NCBI GenBank assembly: GCA_965370045.1
Contig: CBDUSI010000018.1
Location: 1-47,555 of the forward strand
Reading direction: 5' to 3'
Source: CAZONU01 sp965370045
GTDB lineage: Bacteria > Planctomycetota > SZUA-567 > JAKLDR01
Length of the DNA stretch: 47,555 bases
The position numbers were made by a program, and so were the translations under genes. Of this stretch, positions 14,501-23,315 are shown piece after piece. The first letter of the stretch is position 1, and each line of letters starts with the position of its first letter. A model generated the notes under the pieces. That model was not told the origin of the DNA, ran no database searches, and saw only the letters and a program-made list of their open reading frames with translations.

Positions 14501-17320
14501 TCAGGCCTCCTCACCGACAGTCGCGCCGACCAGCTCCACGGTGCCGCGGTTGCCGTCTATCTTGATTTCCGCCCCGTCTGGGATCAGCTTCGTGGCCCCG
14601 GCCAGCACCACGCAGGGAATACCGAAGTCCCGGGCCACGATGGCCCCGTGGGAGAGCATTCCCCCGCGCTCGACGATCACCCCCCGGGCGTGGACGAACA
14701 GCGGAGTCCAGCCCGGGTCGGTGGAGGTGCAGACCAGCACGTAGTTGGGTCCCAGGTCCCCGGCCTCCTTGGGCACGTGCACGATGCGGGCCACGCCGGT
14801 CTCCGAGCCGGCGGCCACCCCCTTGCCGGCATAGACCCCGTCCTCGGCGCCGGTCAGCTCCACCGGCCGGCCGATGACCTCGGGGTCGCTGGAGGTCACG
14901 AAGTCGGGCATCTCCAGGCGCTTGAGGGCCTGCCAGCGGATCTTGCGCCGGGCGATCTCTTCGACCAGGGCCTCGCGCCCGGAGGTATCCGCGGCGAACC
15001 TGGCCAGCTCCTCGCGGCGCAGGAAGTAGAGGTCGCGGCCCAGATCCCAGCGCGTCGCCAGTTCCTGAAGCGCGTCGCGTATCAGGGCGTAGGCCATCAT
15101 GTAGTAGTACTTGCTGGTCTCCCGGTAGGGCATGTACTTCTGGGCGCCGGCTAGGTCCGCGCGGAGGTCATCCTCCAGCGAGGCGGCCCCGTGCTCCTCG
15201 AGGATGGAAGTGAGGCCTTTCTCGGCCTTGGCGCGCTTGGCCGCGGCCCGATCGTGGCGCTGCTTTTCCTGGTCCGCGGTGCTCTCGCTGCCGGAGGCCC
15301 TGCGGTAGTTATCCACCTGCTTCTGGACGAAGGAGGGGTCCTCGTACCAGCGCGGCTCGGCCAGCTCGAACTCGTCGGTGGCCCGGTGGCCGTACTCGGC
15401 CAGGAACTGGTCCATGCTCAACTGCTCCCCGGCCACGCGGTGCAGGTCGAGGTGCTGCTCAATGGTCTTGTCGTTCTCCAGGCCCATGACCAGCTCGGTG
15501 GCCAGGTTCTGGCCCTCCTTGGTGCCCAGCACGTCCTCCAGTGTGCTCGATAGACTTCCGTGATAGTAGCCGGCGATGAAGCTGGTCTTCTCGGACTCCC
15601 GGGTTATGGCGTTGAAGGCCTTCTCGCGCGCCTCGAGTTCGGCCAGCACCTCGTCGTCGGACATGTCCGCGAGCTTCTTGGCCCTGGCCGCCGCCACGTA
15701 CTCCAGGAAGCGCGGCTTGATCTCCTCGTTGAACTTCTCCAGAAACTTCTTGGCCGTCTTCCTCATGCGCCGGCCCTGGCGGATCATCTTGATGATGTAG
15801 AGCGGCAGGCGCAGCAGGAAGCCGCCCCCCGCGCGCTGGAAGTTGAATTTGGTAGGCGGGCCCTCCAGCATGGCGGTGGCGTCGCCCTCGGCGGCCTCGA
15901 TGTCGTACTCCTGGGGCCACTGGTCGTAGAAGAGCTCCGCGTGGCGTTCCAGGTCCGCGTAGACGCGCCCGCCGATGAGCTCCAGAATGCCCTCGCGGCC
16001 CACGCGCTCGGAGGGGAAGTAGCCCAGGTCGCGGTACATCCCCACGAAACCGCCAGAGCCGCCCATGAAACGGCCCATGACGTCCCAGGTCAGGGGGGTG
16101 GGGCTCTTGAGCGTTTCGGCCAGGTTGTAGATGGCCCAGCGCACCTCCCCGCCGTGCTCCTCGGCCAGCTTGCGGAGCTTGGCGATCTCCTCCTGGCGGG
16201 CGGGCTCCACGTCGCGGGATATCTCCAAGCCCCGGATCTTGCGGCTCTGCAGGAGCCCGAAGCGACCGTCGGCCCAGCCCCACTCCAGGTCCACCGGGAA
16301 GCCGAAGTGCTCCTCGACCCGCAGGCCCAGCCGGACCAGGTCCACGATCTGCGCGTCGGACAGGCAGGCCCCACCCTCCGCGAAGATGGTGGCCGCCCCG
16401 CTGTCGGAAAGCGCCCGGACCGAGACGTCCTTCTGGCTGATCTGCTTCTCGATGACCTCCATCTTCTCGCGGTCGACCACGTAGACGTCCGGCTCCACCG
16501 CGCCGCTGACGATGGCCTCGCCCAGGCCGCAGGAAGCCTCGATGATGATCCGCCCGGCTTCGGGGTCGGTGGGGTCGGTGGAGAAGAGTATTCCGGAGTG
16601 CTGCGAGGGGAACATGGCCTGCACGTTGACCGCTGTGCCGGCCAGGCCGCGGATGTTGTTGCGCTCGCGGTAGCGGATGGCCCGCTCCGAGCCCCAGGAG
16701 TCGAAGACAGTGGTGATGGCCTCGATCAGCATTCCCCAGGGGTCGGTGGGGAACTCGCGTCCGGCGACCCGGCGGTAGGCGGCCAGGCAGGCTTCCGCCC
16801 GGGCCCGGGGATCCGGCCCGGCGTCCTCGGTGGCGCTGGCGAAGACGTTCTTGTCAACGCCCGAGACGATTCCTGCGTAGAGCTGCACGAAGTCGCGGCA
16901 GGCGGTCCAGAAGCCCTCCTTGTCCGGGTAGAACTCCTCCAGGCCGAGGTTGAGCCCCACGTTGAGCACCGTGTCCATCATGCCGGGCATGCTGACGGCC
17001 GCCCCGCTGCGCACCGAGACCAGCAGCGGCTTGGGCCCGGCGCCCAGGCTGCGGTCCATGACGCTCTCCAGCCGTCGGAGTGCCCCGCGGACCTCGGCCT
17101 CCAGGCCCTCGGGCCACTTCCCGCCGGAGGCGTTGTAGGCGCGGCAGCACTCGGTGCTGATGGTGAAGCCCGGGGGCACGGCCAACTCCGCCCGGCTCAT
17201 GGCCGCCAGTGAATGGCCCTTGCCGCCCAGGATCTCTCGTCCCACGAGCTCCGAACTGGGCAGCCCCGCGCCGAAGAAGTGGATGCGCGAGCCTGAGACG
17301 TTTCCTGCTGGGGCGTTCAC
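14501..17320 (-). CDS. PEP synthase/rifampin phosphotransferase-like dikinase
   Basis: The product is 939 residues. An N-terminal PEP/pyruvate-binding ATP-grasp domain (about 20-355) contains SVRSGAAVSMPGMMDTVLN and FSTDPTDPEAG. A middle helical domain (about 370-830, with TPLTWDVMGRFMGGSGGFVG) precedes a C-terminal swivelling domain with GGMLSHGAIVARDFGIPCVV, whose histidine (about residue 891) would carry phosphate. The C-terminal PEP/pyruvate TIM barrel of PpsA and PpdK is absent. The layout matches rifampin phosphotransferase, in which the middle domain binds the acceptor. It would therefore transfer a phosphate from ATP to an unknown small molecule or protein. GTG with AGGAGG upstream; its start overlaps the PQQ-propeller stop (GTGA). 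Confidence 0.8.
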   Translation of the reverse strand: MNAPAGNVSGSRIHFFGAGLPSSELVGREILGGKGHSLAAMSRAELAVPPGFTISTECCRAYNASGGKWPEGLEAEVRGALRRLESVMDRSLGAGPKPLLVSVRSGAAVSMPGMMDTVLNVGLNLGLEEFYPDKEGFWTACRDFVQLYAGIVSGVDKNVFASATEDAGPDPRARAEACLAAYRRVAGREFPTDPWGMLIEAITTVFDSWGSERAIRYRERNNIRGLAGTAVNVQAMFPSQHSGILFSTDPTDPEAGRIIIEASCGLGEAIVSGAVEPDVYVVDREKMEVIEKQISQKDVSVRALSDSGAATIFAEGGACLSDAQIVDLVRLGLRVEEHFGFPVDLEWGWADGRFGLLQSRKIRGLEISRDVEPARQEEIAKLRKLAEEHGGEVRWAIYNLAETLKSPTPLTWDVMGRFMGGSGGFVGMYRDLGYFPSERVGREGILELIGGRVYADLERHAELFYDQWPQEYDIEAAEGDATAMLEGPPTKFNFQRAGGGFLLRLPLYIIKMIRQGRRMRKTAKKFLEKFNEEIKPRFLEYVAAARAKKLADMSDDEVLAELEAREKAFNAITRESEKTSFIAGYYHGSLSSTLEDVLGTKEGQNLATELVMGLENDKTIEQHLDLHRVAGEQLSMDQFLAEYGHRATDEFELAEPRWYEDPSFVQKQVDNYRRASGSESTADQEKQRHDRAAAKRAKAEKGLTSILEEHGAASLEDDLRADLAGAQKYMPYRETSKYYYMMAYALIRDALQELATRWDLGRDLYFLRREELARFAADTSGREALVEEIARRKIRWQALKRLEMPDFVTSSDPEVIGRPVELTGAEDGVYAGKGVAAGSETGVARIVHVPKEAGDLGPNYVLVCTSTDPGWTPLFVHARGVIVERGGMLSHGAIVARDFGIPCVVLAGATKLIPDGAEIKIDGNRGTVELVGATVGEEA

Positions 17321-20300
17321 TTGGCGGCCTCCTTGCTCTTCTTTTTCAGCTCCTCGTATATCTGCTCGGCCAGTCCCGGGGGCTTGCCGAGTATCTTCTG
17401 GAGGTCCTCCAGGCTCGCGGCCCTGAGCGCCTCGACCGTATCGCACTTGTCGGCCACCACCCGCGCGGCCCGCCTGCTGACCTCCACGCCCTGGAGCCGG
17501 GTGAGCAGCTTGACCACCTCATGCTCGCCGACGGCCATCAGGCCGCGCTTTTGGGTAACCACGAACACGGTCTCGCTCATGACCACCGGAGGCGCCAGCA
17601 CGTTGCCCATCAGCCGCTGGTCGTGGAAGCGCCAGGGCCAAGTGTTGGCCGCCAGGTCCCAAACGCCCAGGCGGTTGTGGCCGGCGTAAATCACCACGCC
17701 GCTGACCAGCGCGGGGGACTGGGCGCCCGCCACCAGGAAGCCCTCCTCGCGAACCGCCTTGGCCTTGTAGACCTTCTCTGCGGCCTCCTTGCGGATCAGC
17801 TTGTCCCACTTGACCATGGCCTTGTGGTGCTTGGCCTTGACCTTCTCAACCTTGGCCTTTCTCGCTTCCTTGGCCTGCTCGAGAGCCTCGTCCTTGAGCT
17901 CGGAATCGACGGCCGGAGGCAACTTGGGCTCCTTGGGCGGCGAGGGCAGCTTGCCAGGCATGGCCATGAATGTATAGAGGTTGCCGTCCGCGGCGGTCAC
18001 CGCCACGTAGGACCCGTCGATGACCGGGTAACCGGTCGGCTCGGCGGGCAGCTTGGCCTTCCACAGGCGCTTGCCGCTGCGCAGCCGCACACAGACCAGA
18101 TATCCCTTGACCTTCTCCTCCTCGCCGTCGGGGACCCGGCAGCCGATCACCACCCTGCCGCTGGCCTCGGCCAACGGGCCGGGGACGATCCGCTCCGAGG
18201 CGCAGGTCGGCGGCCCGACCGGCTTGCCGGGCAGCGGCGAGCTCCACAGCTCGCGCCCGCCGCCGTCGTCCAGGCACAGTATTCGCGGCTTCTCGCCACC
18301 GACCGCGACGATCACCAGGCCGTTGGTCGCCGCCGGGGCCCCGGAGGGCTCGGGGATCTGCTTCTTCCATAGCTCGCTGCCGGTCTCGGCGCTCAGACAG
18401 ACCAACTCAGGGCCCTTGGACTTCACCACCGTCAGCCGGTCGCCGGAGAAGGCCAGCATCTCCTTGACGTAGAGTGCCGCGGTGTTCCAGACCTGGTTGC
18501 CGTCCTCGGCATTGAGGCAGACCAGCTTCTGCTCGCGGCCGTTCTCGCCGACCAGCGCGTAGACCCGCTTCGCGGTGGCGGCCAGCGCGGTGATCGGCCC
18601 GCCCAGGGACCGGGACCACTTCTCATCTCCGAACGTGGCGCCCACCCGGGCCAGGTGGATCTCCTCCCCGGTCTTGAGCGGCAGGTACAGGGAGCCACCG
18701 CAAGCGGCCAGCGGACCCGCGACGGTGCGGCCGCGGAACGGGAAGGTCTTCCACTTGCGGCGAACGGTCTCGCCCTCCGTGGTGGGCAGGCCCAGCTTGT
18801 CGGCGCCGCCGCTGCGGGCGGCATCGCCCCCGGGGCCGCCGAAGGGCTTGGCGATCTTGCGGGCGGCGTCGGGGCCCAGGCAGAAGAGCCCCTGGCCGGG
18901 CGTGCCCACGTAGACCTTGCCCGCGGCCACCACCGGCGAGGAGAACATCGCGCCGGTGGGCATGAGCGAGAGCTTCCAGCGCAGGGACTTGCTCCGGCGG
19001 TCAACGCAGTAGGCCATGCCCTGCAAGGAGACCACGTAGACCGCCTCCTTGGTCACCGCCGGGGAGCACACCAGGGAGATGCCCAGGGGTATCTCCTTCG
19101 TCGCGGGGGGGATATCCTTCGTCGCGGCGGGATCGAGGATGTCCACCACGTAGAGGCTGCCGTTGCGGGAGCAGGCGTAGGCGATGTTGTCCTTCACGGC
19201 CACCGCGCCGAGAATGGTGTCGCCGGTTTCTACCTCCCTCCAAATCTTCTCGGGGACGCCGTCCTTTACATTGTGGATGTCCAGGCAGAGGATGTAGCCC
19301 TTGGGGTTGGCCGCCGCCTTGACGAAGTCGCCCTTGCCGTAGCCGACTATGACCACGTCGGTGACCCGGCCCTTGATCTTGACGTTGCGAACCACCGTGG
19401 GCGCCGAGAAGACCGGGTTGGGAACGGGGTAGAACCATTTCTCCTTGCCGGTGACGCCGTCCACGCAGGCCAGCCCGGACCTGCCCTGTACGCGAGCACT
19501 GGCGTCGGTGGCCGCCGGGGCCTCGAGACCGAAGTTCTCGTGATTGATCTCCAGGCCGCAGCCGAAGAAGACCAGGGTCTGCTTCTCGCCGTTCCGGTCG
19601 GCCGGGTTCTTGGGCAGGTTCACGGCTATGGGCGCGCTCTCCACGTCGGCGTAGTAGCGGGCGACCTCGATGCGCACCCCGGAAGCCTCCTTGAGCAGCT
19701 CGCGGGTGCCGGGATCCTTGCCGTCCACCGAGGGCACCTTGCCCACCGCCACGCGGCCCACGATGGTCCGCTTGAAGCCGTTGCCGACGTTGACCGGCAC
19801 GTTCTCCGGATCGGGCACCTCCTCGATGCCGCCCGGATCAATCTCGGTGATCAGCACCTGGCCGGGATCGGTCATGGAGCCCCCGAAGCGTTCGACGGTT
19901 CCGGTGATCGCCACGGTCTTGCCGACCATGGCCTTGACCTTCTCGAGCTGGGAGTTCTTCGCGCTCAGGTAGTAGGCCGGGGTGCCCTCCACCATCCAGG
20001 AAACGTCGCCGCTCTTCAACTCCACGGACCAGAAGCCATCGTCGCCGGCGCCCACGTAAGCGCGGTACTTCTCATCGTCGACGCACTTCTGGATGCAGGG
20101 GCTGCTCTCCACGTGGCTGGTGGCCTGCTTGACCCACTTGAGCTCCGGATTGCGGGCGCCCTTCTTGACTGGCTCCAGGTCCAGACAGAAGAAGCGGCTG
20201 TTGGTATCTTGATGATAGCCCTCGCCGACCACCAGGTAGCGGCCCTCCTCGGGCTTGCCGTCCTTACCCCCTGAGCCCGTGAACTCACCGCCCACCGCCG

Positions 20301-20916
20301 GCGAGGAGAACACCGAAACCAGCTTAGGTTTCATGCCCTTGCCGTAGCTCCAGACCACCCCGCCCCCCTCGATGTCGCGGCAGTAGATGGTCCCGGAGCC
20401 GCTGCCCCCCTTGAGGGTGTAGGGACTGAGCACCGCGCTGCTGGTGTAGATGCGGTTGCCGACCACCGCCGGGGAGGAGTCCACCTGCTCGCGCGCCTTG
20501 CCGGCGTAGTTCCAGAGGACCTTGGCCGCATGCAGGGGCCCCGCCGCGCCGGGCCTCGCCCCGGTGCGGCTGGGCCCGCCGCGCTGGGCGCTCCAAGCCG
20601 CGCCGGACTTCTCCACATCCACGCTGCCTCCGAAGAGCTTCCCGCAGCCCCATACCGTCAGGACGCACCCGGCGACGATGCACAGAGACAGTATCTTCTG
20701 GTGCCAGAGGAACTTGAAGAGCCCCTTGTAGGTCTCGGGCTTGGTGAGGGCCACCAGCGCGGCCACCAGCATGGCCAGGAGTTGGGGCAGGATGGCCACC
20801 AGCGCCTGGATGGGCCCGACCACCGCGGGGACCACCGCGTAGGCGTTCCAGGCGGGCACCACCACCAGCAGCACCGCAAGGATTCCCGCCAGCTTCCAAA
20901 AAGTCCTTCTCTTCAC
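17317..20916 (-). CDS. Membrane-anchored PQQ-like beta-propeller with OB-like and HhH segments
   Basis: The product is 1199 residues. Three transmembrane segments lie at about 6-28, 31-58 and 72-92. A long run of PQQ/quinoprotein-like beta-propeller blades follows (GNRIYTSSAVLSPYTLKGG; GKVYVGTPGQGLFCLGPDAA; GSELWKKQIPEPSGAPAATN), placed outside the cytoplasm by the positive-inside rule. About residues 310-430 break the blade pattern with KVKAMVGKTVAITGTVERFG, resembling OB-fold strands. About 1000-1060 is a lysine/alanine-rich coiled coil. The last 65 residues (KCDTVEALRAASLEDLQKIL) look like helix-hairpin-helix motifs. No PQQ-dependent dehydrogenase active site is evident, so a scaffold or sensor is likelier. 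The GTG start has GGAGG upstream and begins the three-gene operon. Confidence 0.75.
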   Translation of the reverse strand: MKRRTFWKLAGILAVLLVVVPAWNAYAVVPAVVGPIQALVAILPQLLAMLVAALVALTKPETYKGLFKFLWHQKILSLCIVAGCVLTVWGCGKLFGGSVDVEKSGAAWSAQRGGPSRTGARPGAAGPLHAAKVLWNYAGKAREQVDSSPAVVGNRIYTSSAVLSPYTLKGGSGSGTIYCRDIEGGGVVWSYGKGMKPKLVSVFSSPAVGGEFTGSGGKDGKPEEGRYLVVGEGYHQDTNSRFFCLDLEPVKKGARNPELKWVKQATSHVESSPCIQKCVDDEKYRAYVGAGDDGFWSVELKSGDVSWMVEGTPAYYLSAKNSQLEKVKAMVGKTVAITGTVERFGGSMTDPGQVLITEIDPGGIEEVPDPENVPVNVGNGFKRTIVGRVAVGKVPSVDGKDPGTRELLKEASGVRIEVARYYADVESAPIAVNLPKNPADRNGEKQTLVFFGCGLEINHENFGLEAPAATDASARVQGRSGLACVDGVTGKEKWFYPVPNPVFSAPTVVRNVKIKGRVTDVVIVGYGKGDFVKAAANPKGYILCLDIHNVKDGVPEKIWREVETGDTILGAVAVKDNIAYACSRNGSLYVVDILDPAATKDIPPATKEIPLGISLVCSPAVTKEAVYVVSLQGMAYCVDRRSKSLRWKLSLMPTGAMFSSPVVAAGKVYVGTPGQGLFCLGPDAARKIAKPFGGPGGDAARSGGADKLGLPTTEGETVRRKWKTFPFRGRTVAGPLAACGGSLYLPLKTGEEIHLARVGATFGDEKWSRSLGGPITALAATAKRVYALVGENGREQKLVCLNAEDGNQVWNTAALYVKEMLAFSGDRLTVVKSKGPELVCLSAETGSELWKKQIPEPSGAPAATNGLVIVAVGGEKPRILCLDDGGGRELWSSPLPGKPVGPPTCASERIVPGPLAEASGRVVIGCRVPDGEEEKVKGYLVCVRLRSGKRLWKAKLPAEPTGYPVIDGSYVAVTAADGNLYTFMAMPGKLPSPPKEPKLPPAVDSELKDEALEQAKEARKAKVEKVKAKHHKAMVKWDKLIRKEAAEKVYKAKAVREEGFLVAGAQSPALVSGVVIYAGHNRLGVWDLAANTWPWRFHDQRLMGNVLAPPVVMSETVFVVTQKRGLMAVGEHEVVKLLTRLQGVEVSRRAARVVADKCDTVEALRAASLEDLQKILGKPPGLAEQIYEELKKKSKEAAK

Positions 20917-20983
20917 TTGCCTCCGCCTTTCCGTCAGTTCAGCGGCTTTCCGCCGTCCAGCGTCCCGTCTGGTTCGAAAGTTG

Positions 20984-21011
20984 ATTGTACGCCTGGGTTC
21001 CGATCGCACAA
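20984..21011 (-). promoter_or_regulatory. Promoter of the PQQ-propeller/dikinase/DUF106 operon
   Basis: On the minus strand, TTGTGC (21006-21011), 16 bases, TACAAT (20984-20989). Transcription would start near 20977, leaving a leader of about 60 bases before the GTG at 20916. It is back-to-back with the UPF0280 promoter. Confidence 0.6.
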
Positions 21012-21162
21012 CTTCATTAACAGGTGTCCGCCGCTCCCAGCTGTGCTGATTCGAAAACCCGGAGATCCCGACAAGATATATACACCGCGAATCCCCGATT
21101 GTCCATTTTCGGACCGTACCAGAATCAGTCCAATTCGGCGGCCGGTTCCCGCTCCCCGCGCC

Positions 21163-21191
21163 TTGTAATCGCCGGGCGCGGGGGACATAAT
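21163..21191 (+). promoter_or_regulatory. Promoter of the UPF0280 gene, near-leaderless
   Basis: TTGTAA (21163-21168), 17 bases, CATAAT (21186-21191). The -10 box ends eight bases before the GTG start at 21200, so the mRNA would carry almost no leader and no Shine-Dalgarno sequence. Confidence 0.6.
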
Positions 21192-21199
21192 GTAACTCC

Positions 21200-21937
21200 G
21201 TGAGAGACAAGGAGTTCTCGGACCGCAGCATCTACCGCCGACGGGTAGCCGCCGGGGAACTGGTTTCGTTTGTCGTTTCCGTCGCCCAGAGCGACCTTCA
21301 TATCAGCGCAGGGCGGGATCTCTCCGCCCCGGCCGGGGAGGTCCTGGCCGCCGCGCGCGCCGACATACAGACCTACATCGCGGCCCATCCGGGTTTTGAG
21401 AACGCATTGGAGCCCTGGCCGGCGGACCCCCAGGCCTCATCGATCGTCGCGGGCATGATCGCCGCCGGGCGCGCCGCCGGCGTGGGGCCGATGGCCGCGG
21501 TGGCCGGGGCGGTGGCCGGGGCGGTGGGCAGGGCGCTGCTGCCCGAGAGCTCCGAGGTCATCGTTGAGAACGGCGGGGACATCTTTTTCGCCGGTGAGGC
21601 CCGGCGGACCGCGGCGGTCTTCGCGGGCGACTCGCCGCTTTCAATGAAGCTGGGCATCAGGCTGCCGGCGGCGCCGGAGGGGCTGGGGCTCTGCACCAGC
21701 TCGGGGACGGTGGGACCGTCACTGAGCGCGGGGAAGGCCGACGCCGCGGTGGCCCTGGCGCGCGACGTAGCCCTGGCCGACGCTGCGGCCACCGCGCTCG
21801 GAAACCGCGTCAAGAGCGCCGGAGACCTGGCCGCGGCCATGGAGTTCGCCGAGAGCATCGCGGGCCTCGATGGCGCGCTGGTGATTATAGGGAAGAACCT
21901 GGCCGCCTGGGGCCAGCTGGAACTGGTCGAAATCTAG
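21200..21937 (+). CDS. UPF0280 (ApbE-like) family protein
   Basis: The product is 245 residues. The family core is visible as GVGPMAAVAGAVAGAVGRAL and ENGGDIFF, followed by a C-terminal AVALARDVALADAAATALGN segment that resembles the metal/flavin-site end of ApbE flavin transferases. UPF0280 members are single-domain ApbE relatives found in methanogens and anaerobic bacteria, with no proven reaction; flavin-related chemistry is plausible. The GTG start follows directly on the -10 box. The gene overlaps the convergent coiled-coil gene by four bases (CTAG shared by both stops). Confidence 0.8.
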   Translation: MRDKEFSDRSIYRRRVAAGELVSFVVSVAQSDLHISAGRDLSAPAGEVLAAARADIQTYIAAHPGFENALEPWPADPQASSIVAGMIAAGRAAGVGPMAAVAGAVAGAVGRALLPESSEVIVENGGDIFFAGEARRTAAVFAGDSPLSMKLGIRLPAAPEGLGLCTSSGTVGPSLSAGKADAAVALARDVALADAAATALGNRVKSAGDLAAAMEFAESIAGLDGALVIIGKNLAAWGQLELVEI

Positions 21938-23237
21938 GTCGTCGCCCGGCGCATCTCTTCCAGCTTAGCCCCCAGCTCAGAGGAGATTCCCTGGGCTTTG
22001 CGGGTCCACCAGCTTTGCTCGGCGCTGTCCGTGAAACGCTTGAGCGCGTCGCGCGCGCGGGTCAGGCGCTGGGGTGTGCCCACGTCCAGCTTGAAGCTCT
22101 CCGGCGGGAGCCGCAGGCAGGCCGCCTGCGCCCAGTGGGCCGGCCATCGCGCTCCACCTTGCGGTTGGCGAAGAGCCGGGGATCGAAGTCCTCCACCCGG
22201 CGGATGGCCTCGCCCACCGCCTTCCTGCTGTTAAGCTCGCGGTCCTGGAGCAGCGCCGGACTGGCCGTGGTCCGACCCCAGCGGCCGCACATGGTGATGT
22301 CCTCGCGGATCTCGCCGAGGCGCTCCTCCAGCGTGCTCCTGCGGAGCATGCGCCGGTTCCCGGCCTCTTTCTCGGCGGCGTCCAGGGCGACCTTGAGCTT
22401 GTCCACGCTCTCGGCCAGCGCGACCGCCGCCAGTCGGGCATTGTAGATGCGCCGGTTGGCCTCGGTGATCGGCCTGGCGGGTTCGCCAGCGCGCTTGAGC
22501 AGGCTGTTGCGGCGGTCGTTGGAGCGGTCGAAGCTGGTGCGCAGCTGGATGTAGCTGCGCACCTGGTCTCCGCCCAGGCCCTTGGACTTCTTGAGGTGCT
22601 CCAGAGTGATCAGCGCCACCGTGGATCCGTCAATGAATCTGTTGAGCTCGGCCAGCTCGGAACGCACCCCGGGCGACAGCGAGGCCTGGACGCGCCCGCG
22701 CTCAGCGGCGCAGGTGGAGATCAGCCGGCTGATCTCCTCGATCTTTCCGCGGACCTCGGTCATGCCCGCGGCCAGCTTGGCGCGCTGGTCGACCAGCAGG
22801 AACTCGGCGTCGCAGGCGGCCAGGTGCGCCCGGAGGTCGCGAATCTCGTAGACGGGGTCGTCCTCGCCGCTGTCGTAGGCCAGCTTCCCGGCGGGGAACA
22901 GGCGCTCGTCCACCCAGCCGAAGTCGAAAAGGCGGCCGTCGGCCTCGTCGAATTCCAGGTGGTTCGGCGGGCTGGTGCCCACAAGCTCGCCCAGGCGGCG
23001 AAAGAGCCGGTTCCAGTAGCGCCGGTTGATGCGCTCGCGACAGTCGCGCTCGGCCTTCTGGTAGGCGTCGTCGCGTTCCTTGTCGGGAACGGAGGCGAGT
23101 TTCAGATACTCCTCGACCAGCGCAGCGAACTCGCCGGGCGCCTCTTCCAGATCATCGCCTTCTGGGGATTGGCCTTCCGGCTGGAGCTCGGCGGAGTCCA
23201 TGTCGGGTTCGCCGTCGATGTCCGTCGAGCCGCCCAT
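21934..23237 (-). pseudogene. Coiled-coil protein gene with a single-base frameshift
   Basis: The main frame runs from about 23237 to near 22150. It encodes an acidic N-terminus, then long helical, heptad-like regions (KIEEISRLISTCAAERGRV; ESVDKLKVALDAAEKEAGNR). After FANRKVERD the frame turns into arginine/proline-rich nonsense. One base over, the protein-like sequence continues as HWAQAACLRLPPESFKLDVG and ends EEMRRATT at a TAG at 21934. One base appears missing near 22145-22152. The repaired product would be about 434 residues. It could be a true mutation, an assembly error or, less likely, programmed shifting. The start at 23237 is preferred because GTGAGG lies six bases upstream; GTG at 23249 is an alternative. 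Family not recognised. Confidence 0.65.
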
Positions 23238-23279
23238 CGCCATCCTCACCAGTTGTCACTCAAGGGCCCTGCTATATAT

Positions 23280-23308
23280 AGGATAGCTCAGAACCGGCCG
23301 AGAGGCAA
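23280..23308 (-). promoter_or_regulatory. Promoter of the coiled-coil gene
   Basis: On the minus strand, TTGCCT (23303-23308), 17 bases, TATCCT (23280-23285), lying in the gap after the glucose-6-phosphate isomerase stop at 23316. A TATATA run follows directly. Predicted leader about 35 bases. Confidence 0.5.
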
Positions 23309-23315
23309 GCGCGTC

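Noticed and set aside
15560..17212. Long open frame (550 codons) antisense to the dikinase gene
   Set aside because: It is a GC-rich third-codon-position shadow with histidine/leucine/alanine-rich composition and no recognised domain, opposite a well-supported gene. The same holds for the long antisense frames at 2623-3903, 18655-20274 and 22596-24887.
14501..17320. Full pyruvate phosphate dikinase
   Set aside because: The N-terminal motif is PPDK-like, but the C-terminal PEP/pyruvate TIM barrel is missing and the swivel domain is at the C-terminus.
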